DNA of 64,000 nt from Phragmites australis. Taxonomy: Eukaryota; Streptophyta; Magnoliopsida; Poales; Poaceae. The position numbers and the translations under genes were made by a program. Numbering within the stretch: the first letter of the stretch is position 1; every line of letters starts with the position of its first letter. The stretch covers positions 3,472,001 to 3,536,000 of the forward strand of contig NC_084929.1 of NCBI RefSeq assembly GCF_958298935.1, in the 5' to 3' direction. The notes under the pieces were generated by a model. The model did not search any database and was not told where the DNA came from. It saw only the letters and a list, made by a program, of their open reading frames with translations. Of the stretch, positions 22,391 through 34,296 are shown piece by piece.

Positions 22391-22795
22391 ATCCAACCAA
22401 AAGACATAGCACTTTGTCAAGTACAGGGGGCTAGAACTGCATACATAAATATCAACGGTGAAAACAAGTAGAAGCCGGAAAACTTCAAAAACTAAGAATC
22501 AGACACCGATCCACCCAAAATAGGCCGAAGTTACTTGCGAGTAAAAGTCGGGGGGGGGGGGGGACGGCGCTTCGCAGGAGTAACACTAATTAAGATAAGA
22601 TTACCAACCCAATAGAATCGCAGGAAACTGCGGCGAAAATCGGGGGATGGTTTTCGTCCAGAAAGTCAACCCGGAGAATTCAACTTATGACCCGGGAGAA
22701 TTGAACAGGAGAAAACATACTCCGCGCGACGTGCGAAGAGAGTGTACAAAAACAGCAAGTCACAACACAAACCAGGTTTATTCCGCATCTAAATC
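22391..22795. other. Spacer between the tandem array and aORF B
   Basis: This holds further GTCGGGGG-type motifs, including a G-run at 22551-22563. No gene is seen. Confidence 0.5.
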
Positions 22796-24380
22796 AACCT
22801 CTGGATCAACAAAATCCTTATACAAGCGACTGAAATAAAATTGATACTCGATGCCATCGCTGGCATGGAAACGCGATGATGGGGCCGAAGTGGCCCCAAC
22901 TTGATTACAACACATCGGCATGGAAGATCTGTCATCACTACCACTTCGCCTAGCTACTTGCGAAGAGGGACCACGCCGATAACACAATTGGGGTCTCCGG
23001 GAAAATGGCTCCTCGTCTTGCGGTTCAATTTTCAGTTCAACGAGCACCGATGCACCGTCAATGTCCCCTCTCGCCGCGCGGCGAAGATTTCGTTCAGCTC
23101 GCCGATTAACTATCGTCGAAGAACAAATAGATTTCCAAAACGCCTCCGTCCTAGCATTCATATCGTCGTACGATCTACACTTCTCGTGCCAATAACATTC
23201 CAAGTCGATATCAGCATGGCGACGGTGAAATGATTCCCAGCAGGACCAGGAGACATAAAAATTATCCCTCATCATAGTCAAAGGAACAGCTTCTTTGGCT
23301 ACCTGCGCAGTGTCCGAAGCAATGACCTGCGCAGGGAGCTTAAAAAAGTCAATATCACTTCGACATTAATACATAATGTATTACACAGCCACTGTATCGC
23401 ATCTTTAATGACAAAACGAAAATATAACAACGACCCTTCGCGCCAATTCATCCCACCTTCCCAGTATCTTCGGCCGCCACATTAGTCGGTTTCGACGAAG
23501 TGTCCTCCCTCGCCTTGGCCTATAAATTTCAACAATAAACACATTATTGCCACATAATAACCACTTTCATCACCTTCAACAAGAAAAAACGCAAGTTTGG
23601 TATCTGTACCCTTTGACGATTCACTTCGGCCTCTCGAAGAGCTAGCTCGTGTCCATGCTTACACCAATAATTAGTGGTGAATGAACGGGCGGTGCTCTTT
23701 GACGACTTGGTAACAGCCGAAGTTGATAGATCCGAAGGATACTGGAAGGAGGGTCATTGAAGGGCAGTATGATGGTCGCAACCCGTCATCTCCACAGACT
23801 GCACGAGACTCCGGGCGGCGACCATGGCGCAGAAATCGCCGTATAGCTGAGCAGTTGGAAGCAGGCTGCTGCTGGTCTCGTGGACCCAACCAATAAGTCC
23901 ACCCAGTCCGACGAGTTCAACTGATGGAGGAGTTGCCGAGGCGCCTATACCTTCAAATGTATGGCTGATTGCTTCGCAGGCGGCTACCGCCTTCGGCTCA
24001 AGCTCCCCAATGACATTAAGGGCATCTTCGTTATAAGCCTTCGCTTCGCTCAGTTCAATCTGCAGCCGCTCCGCTCTTTCTCTCTCCGATGCGCACTCTG
24101 ATTGCAACTCGCAAACTTGCGCTTCAGAGGATTGCAAATTCTGGCGAAGACAATTCACTTCGCCGTCAGCAATGTCCTTCGCCGCACGCAGGGCTTCAAG
24201 CTCCGCTTCAAGCCTCTCCGATCGCAATTCTGCATCCTTCGCCCGCCGTGACAACTCGCGCTTCTGGTTCTCGGCTTTCTCCGCCTGTTTTTGTAGCAGT
24301 TCAATTTGGCCCTCAGCGCTTCGGGCGCGGGCTTCGAACTTTTTTGCTTGTTTGCGCTGAGCTCGGGAGAGAAGTAAAAT

Positions 24381-24453
24381 CTGAAATTTCAACTGACAAC
24401 TTAGTAAATACAAAATTTTCTTTCTTCTCATTCTAAGAAAATATACAATATAC
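24381..24453 (-). other. Predicted intron 2 of aORF B
   Basis: On the minus strand it runs CGCGAAG|GTATATTG ... AAATTTCAG|ATTTTAC, 73 nt, phase 0. It is strongly AT-rich between GC-rich exons. Confidence 0.65.
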
Positions 24454-25298
24454 CTTCGCGATTGCCACATTGGAAGCATCAATCAATTCGCTCGAAGACT
24501 TCTGACCAAGCGGGATCTCGACCTCAGGGAGAACGAAGGAACCAAAAATCCTCTTCGCATCGCTTACCTCCCCGGCACTCGGCTCAAAAGAGGCGGGCCG
24601 CAAAGCCTCGGGAGCAAGGGCCTTCGCGTCAAGCAGCGCGCCGAGACCCATAAGGCCCTTCCCTCTCTGTCGCGGCGCACTTGGCGTTGAATCTTCGCTT
24701 TCGGAAGATGAGGTCGACGACGAGGAAGGTGACGAACGCCCTGCCACCTCTACGTCGTCGCCACCCTCATCAGCAGGCTCCTCTGGGGCACCGGGCTCCG
24801 ATGCCGCGCCCGCCCCTGTCAATTCCTCGTCGTCGCTCAGGATTAATGTCGGAAGATCGACGCGTGTGCAAAACATAGATTTCGGCGCTTGGGCCTCTTG
24901 CACTCCTTCCGAACTCTCCTGACGGGTCAGGCCGCGCGAGGCAGCGGAGCCCTCCGGTGACGTTTCCGCGTGAGGCTCCGACGCAGCTTCGCGTGGTTTT
25001 TTGCGCAATGCGACAGCTTTCTTGGTACGCCTAGTTTTTGGCGATCGTTCCGAAGCCTTTCTTTTCGCCGGAGGGCAAGCGATAGGCTCTTCACTTACTT
25101 CCACTGGTGGGGAACCTCCCACGTTGCTCTGCAGAATAGCCAAAATCTTCGGCCGCTCATCGTAAGACAATCCACTGTACTCAAAGATCCTGTTTAACCT
25201 ATGGTTGAGACCCTGGTCCACGCAGAGCTGCGCTTCGCCAGGGGTAACCTTCCCAACCAACATCACAGCCTTCGCCTCAACTTCGGCCACTGACAAAT

Positions 25299-25377
25299 CT
25301 ACAAACAAAGTTATCATTAAAACAACTGTTAAGCAACAAGATTTAAATCAAGTCATAGTGCACGTCCAAGAGGGTAC
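25299..25377 (-). other. Predicted intron 1 of aORF B
   Basis: On the minus strand it runs GGAG|GTACCC ... TTTGTAG|ATTTGTC, 79 nt. The join is phase 1 and keeps the frame (EGFG then DLSVAEVEAK). The intron is AT-rich compared with its exons. Confidence 0.65.
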
Positions 25378-26576
25378 CTCCGAAGCCCTCTACAGCAGGA
25401 TGAGGACGGCAGAGCCCCTCAGGCCCTTTCTCTCCGAAGGCCAGTATACTCCAGCCACGGCTGAGGGGCCAAATCCCGGCCGCTAGAAACTCTTCGACCA
25501 GGTCACGAGTTGACAGATGTTTCGCGCACCGTGCTAAGGCTTCAAGCGCCGTTTCTTGCGATGCTTTCAACCGGACATCCGGGGCGCGATTTCCCTTTAC
25601 TCCTTCGCACTTCGATACAAGGTACTCTTCGCTTTCAACCTTGTGGTAAAACCACCATTGGGTCCAGTCGCTCGGCCACTTGTTCTTGTATATGACTGCG
25701 GGAGTGGACATGCCGGCGCGATATGCGAAATTAAGGCAACCATAGTAAGCTTTGCTCTGCACTCCGCGAACAAAAACGGGTTTTGGTTGATGGTGCAAGC
25801 GGTGCGCAGCGGAGAATGCCCTCGCGGAAGCCTTAACTCCCTCAGATCGGGCAGCCCAAGCGAACAGACTCATTCTTACTATGGCATTGGGCGTTAACTG
25901 ATGCCAAGTACACTTCGAAGAGCTTCAACACCTTAATTACCATTTCGTCGCAGGGAAGTCGAAGGCCAGCCCTAAAGTAATGCACAAAAACAATGGCTTC
26001 ATCATCAGCGGGTTCTGGGATCTCCTGCTTCCCGGGAAGCCGGACTTTAGATACGTCATCAACCAGCCCCTCCTTGACAAGGCCGGCTAAAACTTTGCTA
26101 TCCACCTTGGACTGTCCAATCCAATATGTCTTCGGACGCGACGATTTGTATTTCGGCGCCATCGAGTTCAAGGGACCTCCAAGCGGCGCGAAGGGAACGG
26201 GGGGCTAAGTCTAGGCTGTCCGAAGGACTTAAACTTACTTCGCACGAGAGCAACGACTCTAAACAAAGGCAAGGTGAATTTTTTTTACTGCTTCTGTATT
26301 TATAGGAGAAATCGAACACGGTTAACACCACCAGCATCGAAAACTGAACCGACACCGGAAAACGTGCTCAGATAACTACCATGAACATTAAATGCAAACA
26401 GTTACCCCTAACGTTTCAACACCCAAAAAAAACAAAAAAAATTATTATTATAACAACAATAATATCAATAACAAAACCAAGCTTTGGATCCAACTAACTT
26501 CGATAGGCCGAAGGGGGACGGCGCTTAGATATCTCAAAATTCTACAGGCTCAGCCTATCGAAGATAAACCTTGTCA

Positions 26577-26588
26577 GTAGGGGGCTAC
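26577..26588 (+). other. Polypurine tract of element B
   Basis: GTAGGGGGCTAC directly precedes the 3' LTR, in the same style as GGGGGCTGC in elements A and C. Confidence 0.6.
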
Positions 26589-27248
26589 TGTTTGGGATCA
26601 TCCCCTGCCGTCCCCGTACCCGAGGGCAATTGCGAAGTTAGTTGGAGTTGGAGTCGCTACGAGGCAACCGTTGTGTCGGCGGAATCATCCACAACCGGTC
26701 CGATGGATGCGAAGATTGGTCTGCCCCGACTGCCGGACGAAGCTACAGTTCGCGCTCCAGGCCTTCGACAGGAGGTGGCGAAGACAGGGCCAGGCCTTCG
26801 CCTGGTGGAGGCGAAGACAGGACCAGGCCTTCGCCTGGAGGTGGCGAAGATAGGGCCAGGCCTTCGCCTGGTGGTGGCGAAGACAGGATTAGGGCTTCGC
26901 TTGGAGATGGTGAAGGCAGCTCGTCGGAAGGCTGGACGGAGAGGGCTTCGACACCCTTCGGTTGAGAAATAGCTGGATAGTGGGCACAACTGTCATGGGT
27001 ACTGTTGTGATTATGGGACCATGCTTAATTGTACCATATTGCCCCCGGATATTCCGGGAATGTAGCAGGTTAGGGGGTAAAAAGTGTAAACCGGGTCCAT
27101 GATCACGGGGGTATGGACTATAAATATAGCCACAGTGTAAACATAAATAGGACTCCAAGACTGTTCATTTTCCTGTACACGTCACATAAGGAGCCTTCGC
27201 CAGTTCTACCCTCGAAGGCCCATCTTGTCTGGGACTTCGATCCCAACA
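26589..27248 (+). repeat. 3' LTR of element B
   Basis: 660 bp, starting TGTTTGGGATC and ending GATCCCAACA. It differs from the 5' LTR mainly by extra copies of a short unit, roughly 30 bp (CAGGCCTTCGCCTGG(T/A)GG), at about 26758-26890. It is followed by the GTATT duplication. Confidence 0.93.
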
Positions 27249-27380
27249 GTATTAATTCTACTTTGCATGTGCAAGTTTGTGCTATCACTGTTGCAATGTT
27301 ATTTCTCATTAGCTTTGATTATGCAATTTGTTTAATTTGGATCTAATTCTTCTTGTATTATGCCTATTGAGGCCTCACAG

Positions 27381-29058
27381 GTTTCTAAGGATCTACCTAA
27401 CACGAGTTCCAAGCAGATTGGCAGCATGTCTGTTGGAGGAGCAAGAGTATCAAAGAGAGTGGTGGCACCTGAGCAACAAGAGCAACCTACTAGGGTCACT
27501 AGGCAGAAAATAAGGAAATTGACTTCAACTGAGGAAGTTTTCCATGGTACGAGTCCATATCCACAAGAAGTGCCCACCATAAGCCTGTCTACTGCCACAC
27601 ACGATGAATTGGTATATGCTAATTCTCCAACCCAACATGAGGACTAGATCCAGATGAGCGATGGAGGCAAGTGATTGTATCTCCTTTGTGCAAGGCAAAT
27701 ATTCTTTATACTATTGCAAATAGCAACTAAATGATTTACACTAAGTTTATGAATGTAATTTTATCAGGTGCACCAACTGCCAGTACACAACAAGGGCAAA
27801 GGGGAAGAAGCATGGGGAAAGATATTGATAGGATAAGCATGGGGAACAATGAGTCTCATCTTACAAACTACATTGGTAAAGTTGCTATAAGTATATCAAC
27901 TCTTGGCCAAAAGTGAAGTCAATTTCTATTTTACTTGTTCTATCAAAGTTCATTGTATCCTTTTGCATGTCTCTATTTTACAAGGGTCAATTTACCATGG
28001 ACACCAATAACAAGGCAGTCACAACTGCATGCGCTGATATGCTTAAGGGTGGACAACGACAGATGATGTACAGGCTGAAAAAGCTCTACTTCGATGGTGT
28101 AACAGCAAATGAAGTGAGAACCACATCGCCGGTGAAGAGTATGACTGACGAGCAATGGAGAGATCTGATGCAGATGTGGTCAAGCCCAAAGCACAAGGTA
28201 TAGAAGTACATGATGCATTGTCAATGAGTGTCTTACACACGATGCCACGAACAATGCATTGTTAATTAGTCTGTCTTACACAAATGTATCTGTATGTTGG
28301 GCAATTGTGTGAAAAACAAACTGAATCGTGAGAAAGTCCAGTTTCAGCAGCGAACATGCTCTCGATGCTATATTGCACATTGCCATGCCGTGGTAATAAA
28401 TTGAACAACTGATGTTTGTGTTCATTGCTCCTGAAACCCTTATCATGTTCCAAGCTAACAATTTGAAATTGTTTGCACATCATTTTAGAAGTAAGAGAAA
28501 AATATAAAGATACAGAGCCCACCGTGATTGATCTTTTCAAGGAGACCCATTGCAGCAAGAAGGGTTTTAGTGAGCCAGTAAAGAAAACTATTGTAAGTCA
28601 CTACTTCATTTTTTCTTTTGTACAGAAGTATATTGGTAAAGATAACTTCTGAGTTGTAATTTTTCTATTGCTAGGCTGATATGGAAGCCATCATGGCTGA
28701 ACCGGTACAAGATGGACAAGAACCAAAGTCTGCTACTGCAGCTATTTCTCAAGTTCTACCCTCAACAAAATTTCTTCAAAATGTGGGCCTTGAGTCAGCC
28801 TTGAAGAAAAGCTTCAGATGTGGCGTTTCTTCACATGTAGCAGAGCTTGAGGCTGAACTTGAGATGGAGAAACAAGGAGCAACAGAACTTTGACACGAAC
28901 TTGATGGTCACCAGCAAGAGTTGGATGCCTTGAAGAAGCTGGTAGAAGAATCAGAAGTAGCAAGAAACAAGAAATTAGATGAGATTGAACATTTGAAGAA
29001 GACGACAGAAGATACTAATGCCCTCCTTCATCATTTGCTATGCTTCAATCAGGGCCAG
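27381..29058 (+). pseudogene. Transposase_24 pseudogene, downstream exons
   Basis: Exons resume in phase at 27381 (CACAG|GTTTCTAAG). Recognisable coding blocks lie at 27381-27647 (RVSKRVVAPEQQEQPTRVT), 27770-27916 (QQGQRGRSMGKDIDRIS), 27972-28197 (GGQRQMMYRLKKLYFDGV, MTDEQWRDLMQMWSSPKHK), ~28310-28397 (NKLNREKVQFQQRTCSRCY), ~28490-28591 (DLFKETHCSKK) and 28678-29058 (STKFLQNVGLESA and a C-terminal coiled coil). Donors GTATAG, GTAATA, GTAAGT and GTCAAT follow these blocks. Stops at 27645 and 28891 look like C-to-T changes. The family is tied to En/Spm (CACTA) elements; no CACTA ends are seen here. Confidence 0.75.
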
Positions 29059-29344
29059 GTCAATCCTACTCCCTAACATATCTAGGTGCTGCTTGTCAGC
29101 TTGATGCAGCTCCTAGTTTTGATGAACTGCTCTGGTTTCTGGCTTCATGAGATTGCAACCTGTGAGATAGTGATATTTTGTGAACTGTGGGTGTTCCATT
29201 CTAGCCAGGAACTGATGCTATTTTGGTTGTTCTGATCTGATGTGAACAATATGATAGTATTTGGTCTGTGGGAGGTTGTATTTTGCTTCCTGGGAGTTGT
29301 CAATGACCAATGTGAACAATCTACTGGAATGAGATTCCTCCTCA
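29059..29344. other. Intron or 3' flank of the Transposase_24 pseudogene
   Basis: No ORF belongs here. Homology to copia stops near 29335-29345, marking the truncated end of element D1. Confidence 0.4.
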
Positions 29345-29746
29345 TGGTAGGAACATAAACTACATTATTCAGTCTAAGAGTGAAGCCACTATCAAGAACT
29401 AATGGAAGGGATCCGACAGCTTCAACTTCAGCTTCCTTCCCAATTGGCCACTCTAAGACTTCGCTCCCCCTTTCCTAATGTTCTGAATCCCTGTAAGGAG
29501 TTAGTAACATGCACAGTGGCACCTGAGTCAATCCACCATGAATTAAGGGAAAAATCAGGATAAAGAGATTCATCAATAAATGTTATTAAATCATTACCCT
29601 TCTTTGCGAGCCACCTCAGAAAACCAACATAGTTGTTTTGGTAGTGGTCCTTCTTGTGGCAGAAGTGGCATCCATCATCTTTAGATTCTTGAGAGACATG
29701 AGCAGAAGGAGGTGTCTTGGGCGCCCTCTATGCTGCCTTGTCATGC
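29345..29746 (-). pseudogene. Nucleocapsid and protease start of copia D1
   Basis: The minus strand encodes a zinc-knuckle-like CHKKDH block and then WWIDSGATVHVTNSLQGF, the copia protease active site (D-S-G-A). The sequence stops matching after VPTMRRNLI. Small frame changes separate it from gag. Confidence 0.7.
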
Positions 29747-30445
29747 TTAGTGACCAAATGCAACTTCCTTAGACTTGAAATCCCCTTGAAATTTTCTTTT
29801 ATTGTTGGGACTGCTAACTTGATTCACAAAGTCTTTCTTCTCAACCCTCACCCTCTCTTCCTCTTGGACGCACATCGCGATCAAGTCGCTCATGCTCCAT
29901 TTCTCCTTCTGAGTGTTGTAATTTATCTTAAAAGGAGTAAACACAGGAAGGAGAGAGGTCATAATAAAGTGGACAAGGAAACCCTCAGAGATTTCTATGT
30001 CCATGCCCTTAAGTTTGGCAGCCATGTTTGTCATCATCATGATGTGTTCTCTTATGCCGTCGGACTCATAATTATACTTAGTGTTAAGGAGCTTCTGAAT
30101 CAGTGTACTGGAATAAACTTTGGAGGTACCTTTGAATTGCTCCTTCACAGATGCCAAGTACGTCTTAGTCTTTTCTGAGTTCAGAATTGCTCCCCTTATA
30201 GCATCTGATATCGAGTTCCTCATTATCATAAGTGACATGTGGTTGTTCTCAGAAAGTATATCATAAGTTTTCTTTAATTCATCATAATTTTCCATGCCAA
30301 TGGTGGGAGTATTGGGAGCGTCAACCCTGAGTGCATAGTCAAGGTCCAAAACACCAAGGACAACAGTCACATTATCTTTCCAAGCGGGAAAATTATTGCC
30401 CATAAGTTCCTCTATGCCGTCAATTGTGGCGGTAATAGAGGAAGC
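29747..30445 (-). pseudogene. Gag of copia D1
   Basis: The open frame at 29747-30403 has FPAWKDNVTVVLGVLDLDYA near the start, a typical copia gag (UBN2-type) opening, then LIQKLLNTKYNYESDGI and MSDLIAMCVQEEERV. The frame runs further upstream to about 30445 (SSITATIDGIEELMG). It forms the particle shell in an intact element. Confidence 0.8.
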
Positions 30446-32033
30446 ATTAAGAGCTGGAGAGTAAAAATTGGACTAGACTAGAAATTTATCATAAAGAAAT
30501 AATTTGCACGAAAATAACCCTACGTTGGTCTGATTAAAATTATGCAAAAAAAACTCCAATCCGCGTCACCGTTGGGCAGAAAACGGAAAAGAATTTGAAT
30601 GATGACATAAAATAGCGCATAATCACAGTCAACTTTGGTCAGAAAGTAATTATGAACTCACATAAAATTGAGCATAAAATTCTTCGAAAAAATCTTCCCG
30701 TTGGTTCCAATTTTGTCCAAAGAATTAATCGTAATTTTATGCACTAATCATTATTAATTTTGGGCCATAATCCAGTGCATAAAAGAATAAAAGCATTAGA
30801 TAACTACTGGAAATTCTAGAAAATGAAAAAGCCCAAATACTTAAAAGAAATTGGCCCAACTGGACTATTCAGCCATTCGGCCAACGTGCGCGCATCTGGC
30901 CCATAGCGCGGTGCAAGCCCTGCCCAGAGGAAAGCGCCGACCCACGTCCGTTTCGCGCGTGTCGGCCCGGCCGAGGGCGCAACCCAGCATCGCGAGTGGC
31001 CCAATGTATCTTGGCCACCTGATCAGATCCGACGAACCTCCGTCCTTCTCGCCAGAACAAAACCGCCGAAGCGGCGCCAGGTAACCCTAACCCTAGTTCA
31101 TTTTCCTCTCCCTCGCTGATTTCTCCGCATGAAAGACGAGCGGCGGCGAGAGCTCCGACGATGGGAAGCCACAGTCGAAGAAGGGGAAGAGATAGAGAGA
31201 GAGAGAGAGGAGAGGAGAGAAGGGGCAACACCACCAAGAGAGGAGGCGGCGCAGCCGCAAGCCTACCCACCGGAGCACGCATGCGACGATGGTCGCGCAC
31301 GGCTCCATCGGTTAGATCTGTGGTGGTGCCCGTGAAGATCTCGCGCGCGCGGCGACAGAGAAGCACACCGGTGAGCTGACGCACACGGGAGGGAGCGACG
31401 ACGGCGTGGTGGCGAGCGATTGACAGGAGGATCCGCGCGCATGGTACACAGAGAATCATCCGCGGACATGAACAGGTGAGTACCCCTTCTCCATGACTCT
31501 AGGGTTCTAAATATTGGGTATTTTTGGGATTTAGGGTTTCGGGTAAATGGGGAAATTTGGGTTTGCATTAGGTCTCATAAAAAAAATGGTCGAATCCCCT
31601 CCTTCTCTATGCTACCTGAGGCCAAAACCTGTCAATCTGCCCCCATACGGACCCCAAACCACACAAGCATACTCATACATGCACATATACATGATCAAAC
31701 CGAAAGAATTCAACTTTAAAAACATGAGTGAGTGTCTAATCCGAGCCTAATTAGGGCTAATTCACATCAATTAAGCCTTAAACAGAAGCAATTAGGATCT
31801 AAACATGCTTAATTGACAAAAACAGTACTAAAACTTGATCAATTTGAGCCCAATTAACATGAGCTGAACCTAATTGACATCAATTAAACTTAAACATGAT
31901 CATACATGACTCACCGATCATCAACATGGCTTAATCCGATCAAAATTAAGTCTAATTGACCACTAATGGGTGTCAACCGAACATAATAAAACCTTAATAA
32001 AGTATAATTGGGTCTGATTAGGGTTAATGGCTA
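30446..32033 (-). other. Long untranslated leader of copia D1
   Basis: About 1.6 kb between PBS and gag. The part next to the PBS (31560-32033) is AT-rich with repeated AATTAAG/TTGATC-type words. The middle (30840-31480) is GC-rich with an AG microsatellite at 31193-31220. ORFs here have no recognisable product. Foreign sequence may be inserted, but no boundaries are seen. Confidence 0.45.
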
Positions 32034-32045
32034 GCTCTGGTACCA
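32034..32045 (-). other. Primer-binding site of copia D1
   Basis: On the minus strand TGGTACCAGAGC lies one base after the LTR end. It matches the complement of initiator tRNA-Met (TGGTATCAGAGC) except at one base, as usual for plant copia elements. Confidence 0.85.
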
Positions 32046-32046
32046 T

Positions 32047-32472
32047 TGTTGAACATGATTAATCCTTAATTAAGGAGATCATTAACCCTAAAATCAAACA
32101 CCATCTTAAGCGGAAGCGCATGTACATGTACCTGAGTTCGGTGACGCCATTAGAGCTTGACGGTGAGGTCGAAGAGTGTCGGTGTAGATATAGATGCTGT
32201 CGATGGTGATGACAGCGGCGGTGTTCAAGTCGATTCAATGTCTCGTTAGGCTCGGGAAAAGTTTGTTAGGGCGCTTTAGAACCTCACGGGATTAGTTGTC
32301 ATCCGCTAGGCGCCGGACCCCCCTCATTTATATAGCGTTGCTCAACTTGGGATTGCAACCATGTGTTGGTTGCGCCTCCGATCGTGGCGTGTACGGAGAC
32401 GGGACTCCCCCCATCTCTCGGTCTCGTTAGTTAGGATACATTAGCTCAATGTAGCTGAGATCAATTCCAACA
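32047..32472 (-). repeat. 5' LTR of copia D1
   Basis: 426 bp, starting TGTTGGAATTGATC and ending CATGTTCAACA in element orientation. A TATATAAA box lies at 32327-32334 (minus strand). Confidence 0.85.
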
Positions 32473-34296
32473 TAGACTGTAGATGAATGATTTGTGCATG
32501 AGTAATCCTGTGAGTTTGTGTTAATATTTTTCCCAATACTTGCATGAGATATCTGTATTGACATCTAAAAAAATGTGTATTGAATAGCTGTTACTAAAAA
32601 TGAAAGAAAATGGCATTGTCTTAGAGGACATGTCTGATTGTCTAATTGATTATTATTGTAACTAAAATGTACAAGGAGACATGTGAACTTTTTAGGTTGG
32701 TCATTGGTTAAATCAATGGTTCTTTTGCAGATGCAAGGGAGCAGCAGGAGTCTCCAGATGGCGGCGAAACTTCTAACACGGTTGTTGATCAAGAGGTTGG
32801 GCTTTGAACTGTTTTTGGGAGCTCTGTACTTCCAATTTCAGAGATGAGGTTAAGTCGCTAGTAGTATCTGCTGGAACATACATGTTCATTGTCTTCCATG
32901 CTTGTTGGGTCATTAGCATTTGAATGACTTTTGGGGTTGTAATTGTAATCATCATGCTTGAAATGTCGTTCAGTGTCTTCCACATTGGATTTGAACATTG
33001 GGAGTTGTAATTCATAGGCATGAAACGTTGTCTGGAGGTCGAACTATTAACTTGGGGGACCCTGATTTTTGAAAAAGAAAAAAATGCTTGACTTCATTCG
33101 TAAAATATACGCACACTTTTTGAAAAAGCCCCCCTACGTAACCAACGTTCTTGTCCTCCGTTGGATGGGAATCTGACGATAGATATCCATCAACCGTAAC
33201 GCTTCTCATTTCTAGGAAATTGACAAATAACACATGCCTTTTTTGAAATATAGAACACCCGCGCTAAGCTAGATCATGCATACCAAGAAATGGAGCCAAT
33301 CTGTCGTGGGTCAAACTGTTTCAATTGTTCAAGCTTCTGATTTCAAACCGGCTTAGTTGAAATGCAATCTAAGTCAAGCTTCACATCTTTGTTGCATACA
33401 CATTATGAACTCCAATAAGAGAAGGATCGAAGGTTGCGGGTGAGACTAGCCGCAGGAGGACAACAGCAGCCACCGGATCTGTCCTGTGGTCTCTCTCCGC
33501 CAGTTGCTGCTCGTCCCCAACGCAAACATCGGGCGGGAGGAGAGGAGAGGAAGAGAGGCGGGGGAGGCGACGGCGGGGACGAGCGGTGGGCTGTGAAGCA
33601 ATGGCGGTGCGCGATGAGAGAGAGAAGGGCGAGAGGAACGATGAGAGAGAGAAGGGCGATGAGAGAGAGATGCGCATCAGACAGCGAGGGGCTCCCTGCA
33701 AAATTGCCCACGGGGGGCTCAACATAACGTGACCATGAAATCGGAATTTTCGCTTCTTCAGGTTAAAATATTTTTGACTCCAGGGGGTCGTCCTTAAGAA
33801 ATTTGAGCGTATGTTCTGTAGCCCCCGGGTGAGCTGGACCGCAGGTTGATTTTCAGGAAATTGAAGGGTGTTTTCACAAAAAGGGATGCGCGGTGGGATC
33901 AGATTGTGCGACGTGGGCGGAACAGACGACTGCAATAATCGCGGTGACGTGGCTGCAACAGGAGCAGCCCTTTCCTGCGGACTTTAGAGGTTTTGATTGA
34001 CTACAGTCTTGAGAAAGCTAATAGCTGTCGGTGTGTTATTGTACGTAAAAACACGTGCAATGTCGACGGTGAATGTGCTCCCTACCACGTAACGCTAGGA
34101 ACGTCGGCTACCCCCCATATTGATGATCACGCTTACTTCTGAGTCGCTAACTTGTGGGGACGCATGATGTCACTTGCGCACATGTCGACGTTGCAAGTCA
34201 CGATAACGGGGTAGCAACACCCTTATTGATGGTTTTAAACGAACAGGCAGGATCAGGTTAGTCATCACGTGCATGGTGGATGCTACCCGACGCTTA
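32473..34296. other. Intergenic stretch, possible last Transposase_24 exon
   Basis: At 32731, after TCTTTTGCAG, a short open frame could be a last exon or 3' UTR of the Transposase_24 pseudogene; 32850-33030 looks like its 3' flank. From about 33040 to 33950 the composition changes. CT-rich tandem motifs of the form CTCTCATCG (minus strand, 33600-33690) and the block GGGGGACCCTGATTTTTG suggest an unrecognised DNA transposon. No coding gene is supported; the 184-residue minus-strand frame at 33381-33935 has no recognisable domain. Confidence 0.4.

Larger units (their letters stand above)
22796..26162 (-). pseudogene. Antisense spliced accessory gene (aORF) of element B
   Basis: It starts MAPKYKSSRPKTYW at 26162 on the strand opposite gag-pol. 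Exon 1 (26162-25378) holds the gypsy-type transposon domain (FRAGLRLPCDEM, SLFAWAARSEGVKASARAF, WPSDWTQWWFYHKV). Intron 1 is 25377-25299 and keeps phase 1. Exon 2 (25298-24454) is acidic and Ser-rich. Intron 2 is 24453-24381, phase 0. Exon 3 (24380 down to about 23754) is a long coiled coil (Glu/Arg/Ala heptads). A last part, 23281-22778, has FYVSWSCWESFHRRHAD and may be a further exon. A one-base frameshift near 25903 breaks exon 1. Function is unknown; the coiled coil suggests self-association. Confidence 0.75.
15210..27248 (+). mobile_element. Tat-lineage Ty3/gypsy retrotransposon B (Grande-like), complete
   Basis: A 12,039-bp element with two LTRs (15210-15842 and 26589-27248), both starting TGTT(G/T)GGGATC and ending GATCCCAACA. 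The target duplication GTATT is perfect (15205-15209, 27249-27253). Order: PBS, gag, protease, RT, RNase H, integrase, a 104-bp tandem array, then an opposite-strand spliced ORF and the polypurine tract. This layout matches Grande-like Tat elements. Gag-pol has frameshifts and stops, so it is structurally whole but probably not autonomous. Confidence 0.93.
29345..32472 (-). mobile_element. Ty1/copia retrotransposon D1, truncated
   Basis: Read on the minus strand: LTR (32472-32047), primer-binding site, a leader of about 1.6 kb, gag and the start of protease. It breaks off at about 29345, within the protease frame (VPTMRRNLI). RT, integrase and the second LTR are missing. The 5-bp target duplication cannot be tested; the bases after the LTR are TAGAC. 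Confidence 0.85.

Noticed and set aside
15005..29058. Complete CACTA transposon around the Transposase_24 gene
   Set aside because: I found no CACTA-type terminal repeats or 3-bp duplication on either side.
31093..31459. Coding gene on the minus strand in the GC-rich leader of copia D1
   Set aside because: Frames are short, low-complexity and unlike any family I know; position between PBS and gag argues for leader sequence.
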